A stretch of DNA of 30,839 nucleotides from JARRON01 sp037383845 (GTDB lineage Bacteria > Pseudomonadota > Gammaproteobacteria > Steroidobacterales > XN24), in contig JARRON010000030.1 in the NCBI GenBank assembly GCA_037383845.1, positions 1-30,839 of the forward strand. The letters are read 5' to 3'. Below, in pieces: positions 8,774-15,440 of this stretch; position 1 is the stretch's first letter, and each line of letters begins with the position of its first letter. The notes beneath the pieces were generated by a model that saw nothing but the letters and a program-made list of their open reading frames with translations, did not search any database and was not told the DNA's origin. Both the position numbers and the translations under genes were made by a program.

Positions 8774-8941
8774 ATGATATCAGTGCCCTATTTCGGTCGA
8801 GGGTCCAGGCGCCACCACTGTTCGGGCTGTGGCAGTCCTCTTCGGGATCCGCTGCGGGAGGTCTGGTACTGCCGGGCGTGCCAGTCGCCGACCCGGGCAG
8901 GCCGCCGCGGGGCCGCCGCCCGGCGTCAGACCCGGACCTGA
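8774..8941 (+). CDS. Possible small zinc-ribbon protein (55 aa)
   Basis: ATG 8774 is preceded by GGGAG (8761-8765) at about 8 nt. The 55-residue product begins MISVPYFGRGSRRHH and then shows a clean zinc-ribbon pattern: CSGCG, 11 residues including PL and EVWY, then CRAC. Two CxxC knuckles with an aromatic just before the second are the hallmark of small zinc ribbons. The C-terminus is basic and Arg-rich (GRRGAAARRQTRT), compatible with nucleic-acid binding. The frame is too short for coding statistics, and high-GC DNA throws up Arg-rich frames often, so this stays tentative. It lies between genes on the opposite strand with no operon partner. Confidence 0.4.
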   Translation: MISVPYFGRGSRRHHCSGCGSPLRDPLREVWYCRACQSPTRAGRRGAAARRQTRT

Positions 8942-9099
8942 AGGTAACGCCCCGCGCGCATCCTGGTGCGGACCGGGTGCCCCGGCCGGGACGGAGTCCC
9001 TCCGCAAGGCATCCCGCGCCCCGGTCTGCAGAAGCGGCCCCGGCCGCGGGTCGGGGCCGCTGGCTGTTGCGCTGGACTGCGTCGTGGACGCCGCCCGCG

Positions 9100-9630
9100 C
9101 TATGGCAGATCGACGTAGGCCCGTTTGCCGAAGTGTTCCGGCAGCGTCATTGCAAACATGGGCTCGCCGTCGAAGGGGCTGACCGCCGGGTGGAAGACTT
9201 CCAGTGTGGCGGTAATGGTCTCTGAGTTGCAGTCGGCGCTGAGGACGATGGTGCCGCTCAGTTTGCCGACCCACACCGGGGTGCCGTCGGACGTGACGCC
9301 CATGCCGGTCATCGTGTACACGAAGCGATTACCACCGACCCGTTCCCAGGCGCCCCGCAGGGTGCTGATCCGTGCGGCATCGACGAAGGCGCCGCCCAGG
9401 GTGGCATCGAACGTCGGATATTCCAGGTTGTTGGTGCCGTGATTGGCGGCCCTGGCCTCCGCCGTGACCATCCAGCCTGTCAACACTGGATCATCGGGGC
9501 TCGTCACCCCGAACCACGTGCCGTCGAAAGTGCAGCCCTTGCCGGAGTCTCCGGCCAGCGCGATGCCCGGCGCGGCCAGCACAAGCATCAGGACGCCAGT
9601 ACCGATACAGCGAATTACACCGGTTCTCAT
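9100..9630 (-). CDS. Secreted protein of unknown function (176 aa)
   Basis: The ATG has an excellent ribosome site, AAGGAGG, about 6 nt upstream on the minus strand. A Sec signal peptide is evident: basic MRTGVIR, hydrophobic VLMLVLAAPG, cleavage near ALA-GDS (about residue 26). The mature protein (~150 residues) is rich in Gly, Thr and aromatics, with alternating strand-like segments (TFDGTWFGV, NRFVYTMTGMG, GKLSGTIVLS). This suggests a beta-barrel, perhaps calycin-like; that is inference only. Two Cys (in GKGCTF and SADCNS) could form a disulfide after export. I cannot name a family. A TATACT hexamer lies upstream on the minus strand (9795-9800) without a convincing -35. Confidence 0.8.
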   Translation of the reverse strand: MRTGVIRCIGTGVLMLVLAAPGIALAGDSGKGCTFDGTWFGVTSPDDPVLTGWMVTAEARAANHGTNNLEYPTFDATLGGAFVDAARISTLRGAWERVGGNRFVYTMTGMGVTSDGTPVWVGKLSGTIVLSADCNSETITATLEVFHPAVSPFDGEPMFAMTLPEHFGKRAYVDLP

Positions 9631-10003
9631 TTCAACCTCCTTGTCGCCCGCGCGACTCGTTGGTGTTGGATAGAGCCACGCCTGACCCGGCCGGGCGGCC
9701 CGGGTCTGCTTCCCTGATTCTCAGCGTCCGGAGTGCATCCAGGCACCTGACGCAGGCGACGGGACGGGAAGGCCGTGCCAGGTGGGTAGGCCAAGTATAG
9801 GCGGCTGCCAGTCGCCTGCCGGCCGCCGGCGCGCATACGTGACAAACCCTGAATCCGCATGCTGCAGGGGCGGCTGTTCCCGCTTCGTCGCCGTCGTTTC
9901 GGCCGTGCCCGCCGCGATGGCCGCATGCCTGCCGCCACGAAACCTCGCCGCCAGGCGCAGTCGGCGCGTGACAGGCCAGGCCGGCATGCGCACGCGGACT
10001 GCG
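9631..10003. other. Intergenic stretch before the riboswitch promoter
   Basis: This is the left part of the gap between two divergent secreted-protein genes. Long frames on the minus strand here run straight through the riboswitch aptamer in antisense and lack a credible start, so they are not called. A minus-strand TATACT (9795-9800) may belong to a promoter for the leftward gene. Confidence 0.4.
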
Positions 10004-10032
10004 TGGAAAATACCCCGGCCCCGGTCTATATG
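10004..10032 (+). promoter_or_regulatory. Candidate sigma-70 promoter for the riboswitch transcript
   Basis: TGGAAA (10004-10009) and TATATG (10027-10032) are separated by exactly 17 nt. Each matches its consensus hexamer at 4 of 6 positions. The predicted start would fall just at the 5' edge of the c-di-GMP aptamer, which makes the placement plausible. Confidence 0.45.
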
Positions 10033-10039
10033 TTCTGAA

Positions 10040-10140
10040 GGCAACGAAAAAGCAAAGCTGGCGTAAGCCAGCGGCGCAAAGCCATGGGTCCCGGCCGCGG
10101 CGTCGGGAGTCGCCAGTGGGGCAGGGATCGCCAGGCTGCC
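10040..10140 (+). ncRNA. Cyclic-di-GMP-I (GEMM) riboswitch aptamer
   Basis: The conserved GEMM-I core is present in order. GCAAA (10052-10056) is followed by a perfect 6-bp helix GCTGGC/GCCAGC (10057-10062 with 10067-10072) capped by the GNRA loop GTAA. Then comes the hallmark CGCAAAGCC (10075-10083), a second GC-rich arm, and the 3' conserved CGCCAGGCTGCCGAAG (10129-10144). Closing helix P1 can form between GGCA (10040-10043) and TGCC (10137-10140). The class binds c-di-GMP and controls genes for surface life, motility and secreted proteins. The next gene on this strand is the secreted protein at 10413, so c-di-GMP control of it is inferred. Confidence 0.85.
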
Positions 10141-10189
10141 GAAGCCATCCGCGTTGGTCCGGACGGCCAACACACTGCTTCGACCGGAC

Positions 10190-10238
10190 AGGGAGGCGCC
10201 GGCGAGCGATGGCCATGCTGCCCTCTTTCTGTTTCATT
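10190..10238 (+). terminator. Candidate terminator hairpin: riboswitch expression platform
   Basis: AGGGAGGC (from 10190) can pair with GCTGCCCT (10217-10224) with one mismatch and one G-U pair. A smaller inner GCC/GGC pairing is possible. A pyrimidine tract CTTTCTGTTTCATT (10225-10238) follows. It lies 50 nt after the aptamer and 175 nt before the next start codon, where a ligand-controlled terminator would sit. No antiterminator pairing was worked out. Confidence 0.35.
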
Positions 10239-10412
10239 CCCGCCAGTTGTCCTGGCCGGAGAAAGCGGACACGTCCACCGTCTCCTGTCTCTGGGCCCAG
10301 GTCATATCCGTCGGACTGACAGGGGACCGTCGGCCCGGGTGCCGTATCCGCCTCGTGCCCGGCCGCGGCAGCTTCCGGCTGATGCCGGGAGCGACGTACG
10401 AGGTAACTGATC

Positions 10413-10961
10413 ATGAACGCCAGAACATTCGCAAGGGGCGGGGTATCCCTGTGCCTGGCGGCCCTGCTGTGTGCAGGCGCCCTCTGGGCGTCGGCGAGCT
10501 ACGCAGGAGACATGCCGATCTCGATCAAGTATTCAGGCACCGGTTTCGCTACCGCTGTAGACGTAAACGGGGACGGCGAGAACCTGAGCCTGACACTGGC
10601 TGAGGGACGCGGGACCTTTGGACGCACGGCGGTCAACATCACCTCCGAGTTCGTTGTGGACCCGGCGGTGGAATGCGAGGCCGGATACGTGCCGTACACG
10701 CTCTTCCAGTCAACGGCGATGATCATCGTGAACAATGGTGACCAGCTGTTCGGCTTCGGGGGCGGCGGCACTCTCTGCCTGAATCCGAACACGGGCTATT
10801 ACTACGGTGATGCCTACGGTGTCTATTACGGCGGCACGGGCCGCTTCGCCACCGCCGTGGGAGAGTACACCTCGGACTACACCGGCTACGTCATCGAGCC
10901 CTTTATCGGCACCAACTTCCGCTCGATCCAGGGGACTCTCGAAGGAACGCTCAGCAAGTAA
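10413..10961 (+). CDS. Secreted protein of unknown function, downstream of c-di-GMP riboswitch
   Basis: A 182-residue protein whose ATG follows GAGG (10400-10403) at about 9 nt. The N-terminus is a Sec signal peptide: basic MNARTFARGG, hydrophobic VSLCLAALLCAGALWASA, likely cleavage after ASA or SYA (near 28-31). The mature part is acidic, rich in Gly, Thr and Tyr, and lacks long helices. Repeated GTG/GRF turns (SGTGFATAV, GGTGRFATAVGEYTS, GTLEGTLSK) suggest a beta-barrel or beta-sandwich. Two Cys (in VECEAG and GTLCLN) may pair. No named family is recognised. A long leader of about 270-370 nt holding the c-di-GMP aptamer implies it is made in response to c-di-GMP, as matrix or surface proteins often are. 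Confidence 0.82.
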   Translation: MNARTFARGGVSLCLAALLCAGALWASASYAGDMPISIKYSGTGFATAVDVNGDGENLSLTLAEGRGTFGRTAVNITSEFVVDPAVECEAGYVPYTLFQSTAMIIVNNGDQLFGFGGGGTLCLNPNTGYYYGDAYGVYYGGTGRFATAVGEYTSDYTGYVIEPFIGTNFRSIQGTLEGTLSK

Positions 10962-11174
10962 GTCGTTTGCCAGGACCTGGTGCCGCAGTAGATGCACCAC
11001 CTCGGGTTGGCGGCCACACCTCTGAGGCACGAGAGCGGCAACGAGTTCCGGGAGGTCCGTTTCACGGGCTTCCCGGGACGGACCGGGGCCCAGCCTGGCG
11101 CCGAAGGGAGCATCCTGGCGGGGTCGCCGGCGATCGGCGAGCTGCCGTAGCCCGCCCGCAAGTCACGCAGCGGC

Positions 11175-11564
11175 TCAGGCAGGCCGCCGGTTCAGTTCGT
11201 CTACCTGCTCGTTCAGCGTCCAGTAGTCGTAGAGCACGCCCAGCAGCAGCAGGCCGCCGGTGAGGAGCCACAGCAGCCCGGTGAGCCACTTCCCCATGTA
11301 GAAGCGATGGATGCCGAACACGCCCAGGAACGTCAGCAGGATCCAGCTGACGTTGTAGCTGGTGGGACCGTCCACGTACTGCCGACTGGCTGCCCGGTCC
11401 ATGGAGGGGATCAGGAAAAGGTCGATAATCCAGCCGACGAAAAGCAGGCCCAGCGTGAAAAACCATATGGTCCCGGTGACGGGACGGCCGTAGTAGAAGC
11501 GGTGGGAGCCCATGAATCCGAAGATCCAGAGCAGGTAGGCGATGAGTTTGCTGTGGGTCTGCAT
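11175..11564 (-). CDS. TM2-domain membrane protein with two TM2 repeats
   Basis: 129 residues containing two consecutive TM2-type units. Each has the pattern hydrophobic helix, G-x-HRFYxG turn, hydrophobic helix: FGFMGSHRFYYGRPVTG (about 15-31) and FLGVFGIHRFYMGKWLTG (about 78-95). Four membrane helices are expected. TM2 proteins are common in bacteria but their role is not known. The signature HRFY motif makes the family call secure. The C-terminus (LNEQVDELNRRPA) is polar. The ribosome site is weak. It is convergent with the riboswitch gene and divergent from the membrane-protein gene at 11713. Confidence 0.88.
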   Translation of the reverse strand: MQTHSKLIAYLLWIFGFMGSHRFYYGRPVTGTIWFFTLGLLFVGWIIDLFLIPSMDRAASRQYVDGPTSYNVSWILLTFLGVFGIHRFYMGKWLTGLLWLLTGGLLLLGVLYDYWTLNEQVDELNRRPA

Positions 11565-11712
11565 GAGTGCTCGTATCCGGTCAGGCTTTCGTCAACCATA
11601 GCGCAATACGACCGGGCGGGCCGAGTGCGCCGGCGTGAGCACGCTTCTGCACCCATGGCAGCCGGGATATGGCAAAGTGACCCGGTGATTCGCCGCAAGA
11701 AGGCGCCCGACC

Positions 11713-12297
11713 ATGGCGACCATCCCGGTCTGGTTCAAGCTCCTCTACACCCTCGGCGTACTGGTGATCGTCGCGATCTACTGGGTGCGGCACTCGCCCG
11801 TGAATTTCCTGTGGTTCTCGGACATCGCCCTGATCGGCGCCGTTCCCGCGATGTGGCTGGACAACGCCTTCCTGGCCAGCACGCTGAACGTGGCGGTCCT
11901 GATTCCCGAGCTGCTGTGGAACGTGGACTATGCGGGGCGGCTCATACTGCGTCGCCGGATCACCGGCCTGACGGAATACATGTTCGACCCGAAGCTTCCC
12001 CTCTGGCTGCGGACCCTTTCCCTGTTCCACGTACCGCTGCCGTTCGTCCTGCTCTGGATGGTATACGCCTACGGCTACGTGGACAGCGGGCTGCCGGGCG
12101 CCATCGTTCTGGCGCTGGTCGTGCTGCCCTTGAGCTATGCGATCGGGCCCAGGGAGAAGAACATCAACTGGGTGCTGGGCCCTGCACGTATACAGACCCG
12201 TTTTCATCCACTGCTTTACCTCGCCCTGCTCACGCTGGGATTCGTCGCCGTGATCTTCGTGCCCACCCATTTCCTGCTGACAGCACTGTTCGCCTGA
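11713..12297 (+). CDS. Multi-pass membrane protein of unknown function
   Basis: 194 residues, strongly hydrophobic with about six predicted membrane helices: around 8-24 (LYTLGVLVIVAIYW), 30-48, 52-68, 104-124, 130-146 and 168-192. Polar loops hold LILRRRITGLTEYMFDPKLP (about 75-94) and IGPREKNINWVLGP (about 144-157), which look like conserved signatures of one uncharacterised family. There is no catalytic motif I recognise. The ATG has only a modest GAAGG-like site upstream. Its stop lies 10 nt from the convergent psiE-like gene, with no room for a normal terminator. Confidence 0.75.
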   Translation: MATIPVWFKLLYTLGVLVIVAIYWVRHSPVNFLWFSDIALIGAVPAMWLDNAFLASTLNVAVLIPELLWNVDYAGRLILRRRITGLTEYMFDPKLPLWLRTLSLFHVPLPFVLLWMVYAYGYVDSGLPGAIVLALVVLPLSYAIGPREKNINWVLGPARIQTRFHPLLYLALLTLGFVAVIFVPTHFLLTALFA

Positions 12298-12307
12298 ATC
12301 CGGTGGA

Positions 12308-12766
12308 CTAGTCGGGGAGATCCGTGGCCCGGGCTCCGGCACTGGCGTTGGTCGTGAACTTGTGAGCTCCCCACCGCAGCAGGAAGACGGCGATGGCCAG
12401 CACGAGCACCGACAGCGTGGCGACCACTACCCGGATCTCGCTCAGTTCTTCAAAGCTGACCAGAGTCCGCGTGATCACCGTAATGGCGATGTAGAGAAGG
12501 AACTCCACCGGCAGTTGCTCCGTATGGAAGTAGATGCCGACCATGGCCCCGAGCTCGATGTAAATGAACAGCAGCAGGATGTCGTGAAGGCTGGCATGGC
12601 CTGCCTTGATGAGCTCGAGATAGAAGGCAACGGCCGACCAGAAGATGGTTGCGCCGATCACGAACAGACCCAGCAGGTGGAAAAATCGCACCAGCCCGCT
12701 GCCGAAAGATTCCACGATTCTCTCCGTGCGGTTGCCTGCTTGCCTGAGCTTCTTTTCTACTGGCAC
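12308..12766 (-). CDS. PsiE-family membrane protein (phosphate-starvation-inducible E)
   Basis: The family region starts at GTG 12766, with GGAGAGG about 10 nt upstream on the minus strand, and gives 152 residues. The open frame extends much further 5', but that part is Arg/Pro/His-rich and not protein-like. Four membrane helices are seen: LLGLFVIGATIFWSAVAF, LLLFIYIELGAMVGIYF, FLLYIAITVITRTLVSF and VVVATLSVLVLAIAVFLL. The segment IYIELGAMVGIYF...LPVEFLLYIAIT is the signature of PsiE/DUF-type proteins. In E. coli psiE is controlled by phosphate and cAMP-CRP, but its function is unknown. No Pho box was recognised here. A TTGACA hexamer (12814-12819, minus strand) lacks a matching -10. Confidence 0.85.
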   Translation of the reverse strand: MPVEKKLRQAGNRTERIVESFGSGLVRFFHLLGLFVIGATIFWSAVAFYLELIKAGHASLHDILLLFIYIELGAMVGIYFHTEQLPVEFLLYIAITVITRTLVSFEELSEIRVVVATLSVLVLAIAVFLLRWGAHKFTTNASAGARATDLPD

Positions 12767-13073
12767 GAGATCTTTTCCTCTCCTGAATGTGTGCCCAAGC
12801 CTAGCGGACTCGCTGTCAAGATGCAGGAGAGACGCGTCCCGCCCGGTCGGGCAGCTGGCGCATCCGGCAGCTTCCAGGCCCTTGCCGTGGCAGCGTGCTT
12901 GCGCCGCGTGTGGGCGCCTCTGGGCGGGACCAGCCGCGAGTGATGTGCCGGCGTAGCGGCGCAGATCAGGCACCTGGGGACCAGCCGGCGGAAGACGTGG
13001 CCTGGCCGGGCCTTTCGAGGTGAGATGGCGCATGCGCACCGGCACCACAAGCCCTGATGCACACCTGCAGCCC
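12767..13073. other. 307-nt gap between the PsiE-like and DUF3465 genes
   Basis: No gene is supported here. The available frames are rich in Arg, Cys and Pro with no ribosome site. No rho-independent terminator with a T-run was seen after the DUF3465 gene. Confidence 0.5.
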
Positions 13074-13496
13074 TTACCGGTAGCGCTGACCCTCGTATTC
13101 CAGCCAGCCGCCTGCGTGGCGGCCGGAGGGGTCATGGTGCGTCCAGTGAACGACGCCGCCTTTCGGGTTCCACTCGTATTCGCCGCGGAAGGCGACGTGA
13201 TCCCCGGGGCGCAGGCGGTCCAGGCGCGGCGCCAGGTCGATGTTGTGGGCGATGAGTACCGTTCGGCCGGATTCCAGTCGCACGATGAAGCGCTGGTGGC
13301 GTGACCCGTCCCGGTCATCCGGCAGAAGCCGTTCAACCCGCCCCGTTGCCTCTACCCATACGTCGCTTTGCTGCGCCTCGAACGCCTGGTCGACAGGCGT
13401 GGGGGGCGGCGTGACCTGCCAGCGTGTGGCGACGGCGGTAAGGGCAAGCAGCACGGCGAGGACAAGGGCGGCCTTCGCGCTTCGGCGCCGGATCAC
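13074..13496 (-). CDS. DUF3465-family exported protein
   Basis: GTG 13496 begins 12 nt after the glycosyltransferase stop and gives 140 residues. The open frame runs further upstream, but that part overlaps the glycosyltransferase and is not protein-like. The N-terminus has a basic start (VIRRRSAKA) and a hydrophobic segment ALVLAVLLALTAVAT, a signal peptide or membrane anchor. The core matches the DUF3465 pattern: ATGRVERLLPDDRDGSRHQR, LIAHNIDLAPR, GEYEWNPKGGVVHWTHHDP and GRHAGGWLEY. It appears to be a small OB-like beta domain of unknown function. Its spacing suggests it is the last gene of the leftward operon. The start codon is the least certain part. Confidence 0.85.
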   Translation of the reverse strand: MIRRRSAKAALVLAVLLALTAVATRWQVTPPPTPVDQAFEAQQSDVWVEATGRVERLLPDDRDGSRHQRFIVRLESGRTVLIAHNIDLAPRLDRLRPGDHVAFRGEYEWNPKGGVVHWTHHDPSGRHAGGWLEYEGQRYR

Positions 13497-13507
13497 GATG
13501 GCCCCCG

Positions 13508-14593
13508 TCAGGTGCCCAGCAGCTGCCGGTAAAGATCCAGGTGCGCCTCGACGGTCTCCCGGACGTGGAATGCGGAGGCGATACGCTCCCGGGCTCGCCG
13601 GCCCATCTCGAGTCGCTCCCCGGGGTGCTCCAGCATCCACGTGATGGCCTCGCCGATGGCTTTGGCGTCCCGCGGCGGCACGACGATGCCGGTCTCGCCG
13701 TGGAGGACAAGTTCGGCGGAGCCGCCGGTGTCGGTCACAATCGGCGGCACGCCGTAGACCATGGACTCGATCACGGTCTTCGGCAGTCCTTCGCGCTTGG
13801 TGGCGGCGAGCACGGTGGCCTGGGATGCAGCAGCGATGGCGGGCGCGTCCCGACGGTGGCCAAGCAGGTGAAAGTGCCCGGGCGCCGGGCTTTCGGATAT
13901 CCGCTTCAGCACTCCCGGGTTGTCGTGACCGGCGCCGGCCAGCAGGTAGTGGACCGGCGCGCCCTCCGGCAGGTAGTGCGAGGATTCCACTACGTACTCG
14001 ATACCTTTCCGGCGGCGGTAATTGGCCACCACGGCGACTGCGAAAGCGTCCGGCGGCAGCCCGAGAGCGGACAAATCCGCGGGCTCGACGTCGTACCAGC
14101 CCGGGTCATGGCCCTTGTAGATCGCCACCACGCTGTCGGGGTCGAGGCGCCGCCTGGCCAGGTCGGCAGCCGTGGCGCGGGATACGCAGACCACCCGGTC
14201 GATCCGCGGATTCAGGTGGGTCATCCAGGCGACCGGATCCCAGCGGTGAACGTTGCCGGTCTGGCCCCGGTAGGTGACAACCTTGACGTCCAGACCCCGG
14301 GCGGCCAGGAGACCGGTGCCGATGGCCTTGTTGTTGAACAGGTGGAGAATCTGGATGCCGTGGCTGCGGCAGTATTCGCGAACGAACCGGGCGCCGGCCA
14401 CGTCGAACTTCTTCTTCGGCACGAAGGGCACGTGGTGGATCCCGGCGGCAGCCATCCTCTCGGCATACGGGGAATCGGCCTGGGTCATCACGTGCATGTC
14501 TACGCCCCGGGAGGCGAGGCCGAGAGCGATTTCGGCCTCGGGCCGGATGCTGTTGAGGGTATCCCCGTGGGAAGTGATCCAGAGGACTTTCAT
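13508..14593 (-). CDS. Glycosyltransferase family 4 (GT-B fold)
   Basis: A 361-residue cytoplasmic GT-B enzyme. The N-terminal half (about 1-170) would bind the acceptor. The C-terminal half holds the nucleotide-sugar site: YRRRKGIEYVVES (about 192-204, with the R/K pair that binds the diphosphate) and the EX7E motif, Glu268-Glu276 in REGLPKTVIESMVYGVPPIV, followed by GGSAELV. Such enzymes build LPS, exopolysaccharide or glycolipids; donor and acceptor cannot be told from sequence. The ATG is 47 nt after the DUF2063 gene with a weak ribosome site. No other polysaccharide genes are nearby, so its pathway is open. Confidence 0.9.
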   Translation of the reverse strand: MKVLWITSHGDTLNSIRPEAEIALGLASRGVDMHVMTQADSPYAERMAAAGIHHVPFVPKKKFDVAGARFVREYCRSHGIQILHLFNNKAIGTGLLAARGLDVKVVTYRGQTGNVHRWDPVAWMTHLNPRIDRVVCVSRATAADLARRRLDPDSVVAIYKGHDPGWYDVEPADLSALGLPPDAFAVAVVANYRRRKGIEYVVESSHYLPEGAPVHYLLAGAGHDNPGVLKRISESPAPGHFHLLGHRRDAPAIAAASQATVLAATKREGLPKTVIESMVYGVPPIVTDTGGSAELVLHGETGIVVPPRDAKAIGEAITWMLEHPGERLEMGRRARERIASAFHVRETVEAHLDLYRQLLGT

Positions 14594-14639
14594 GGGTCAG
14601 GAGGCGTAGGGTCTCGACCCATGATACTGGATGGGAGGG

Positions 14640-15440
14640 TCAGTCGCCGGCGCCGGCGAGGAGCACGTCCCGCTGAAGCAGATCCTCCACAATATCGCGC
14701 CCGCCCCGGATCACGGCGTCCGGCTGAGGATGTCCGAGCTCGGCTGCGATCTGCGCCAGGCAGTCCCGTGCCGTGCGTTGTCCGTTGGCGTTCGACAGCA
14801 GCTCCAGGAGGCGGGCGGTTACGCGGTTGATCTCGAGAAAGCCCACGCGGTCCTGCCGGTCCCGGAAAACGACCAGGAAGGTGGGCTCCTCGGGCGGCTC
14901 GCCGGGTTGGAACTCCGGCGAAATCCGGTGCACCGGGAAACGGTAGGCCAGCGGCCAGGCGAGGGGAGACAGCCGCGGCCGGCACTCCGACAGGTCCTCG
15001 GGGACGGAGATGTCCGCAGCCTCGGCCCAGGGGTCTCTTTCGTCGATGGACAGCGCCAGTTCCACCCACTCGTAGTGGGCCAGCTCGGCGAGAAAAGGCG
15101 GGTCGTCCGCGGCCCGCTCCCGCTCGTTCTCAAGGTAGTCCAGGAACTCTTTCGGGAGCTCGAGGAAAAGCGGGGTCCGGGCCCGGTGTCGAACGAACCA
15201 GTCTCTGATCATGGCTGCCCAGGCGTCGGCGCCCAGTATCCGCTTCAGGACGGGAAAGCTCTGGGACAGCAGCTGGCTGACGTTGTTGAAGAACAGGTCC
15301 CGGTAGATGGCCATCCGCCGGTCCTCGATGTCTGCCGGGGCGGGACTGCCCTCCGGGTCCCGGATGTGGGCAGCGAACGCCCGCTGCGCCCGCAGGAAGC
15401 TGTCTTCCTCAGCCACTGGCCGCCCGGTCTTCCCCCGCAT
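14640..15440 (-). CDS. DUF2063 protein, HvfC/BufC-type MNIO partner
   Basis: A 266-residue protein with the DUF2063 pattern at its N-terminus (LRAQRAFAAHIRDPEG, RMAIYRDLFFNNVSQLLSQ, FPVLKRILG, WFVRHRARTPLFLELPKEFL) and a C-terminal winged-helix-like part (LEINRVTARLLELLSNANG). Members accompany DUF692 enzymes, as MbnC does MbnB in methanobactin synthesis, and help recruit the peptide substrate. Two starts are possible: ATG 15440, used here, or GTG 15416, which would overlap the DUF692 stop by 8 nt and begin VAEEDSFLRAQRAF. The tight overlap supports co-translation with the DUF692 gene. No precursor peptide gene follows it. Confidence 0.9.
   Translation of the reverse strand: MRGKTGRPVAEEDSFLRAQRAFAAHIRDPEGSPAPADIEDRRMAIYRDLFFNNVSQLLSQSFPVLKRILGADAWAAMIRDWFVRHRARTPLFLELPKEFLDYLENERERAADDPPFLAELAHYEWVELALSIDERDPWAEAADISVPEDLSECRPRLSPLAWPLAYRFPVHRISPEFQPGEPPEEPTFLVVFRDRQDRVGFLEINRVTARLLELLSNANGQRTARDCLAQIAAELGHPQPDAVIRGGRDIVEDLLQRDVLLAGAGD

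Noticed and set aside
9632..10414. 260- and 150-codon minus-strand frames between the two secreted-protein genes
   Set aside because: They run antisense through the riboswitch aptamer, and the residues they encode there simply reflect its conserved bases. No ribosome site or domain.
12814..12819. TTGACA on the minus strand upstream of the PsiE-like gene
   Set aside because: A perfect -35 hexamer, but no -10-like hexamer at 15-19 nt, so no promoter is called.
12757..13062. 101-codon Cys- and Arg-rich minus-strand frame, considered as a missing MNIO precursor
   Set aside because: No signal peptide, no repeated Cys core, no ribosome site, and it overlaps the PsiE-like start. It looks like random GC-rich coding.
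13541..14830. 429-codon plus-strand frame opposite the glycosyltransferase
   Set aside because: Antisense to a GT4 enzyme with an intact EX7E motif; Gly/Val/His-rich shadow.
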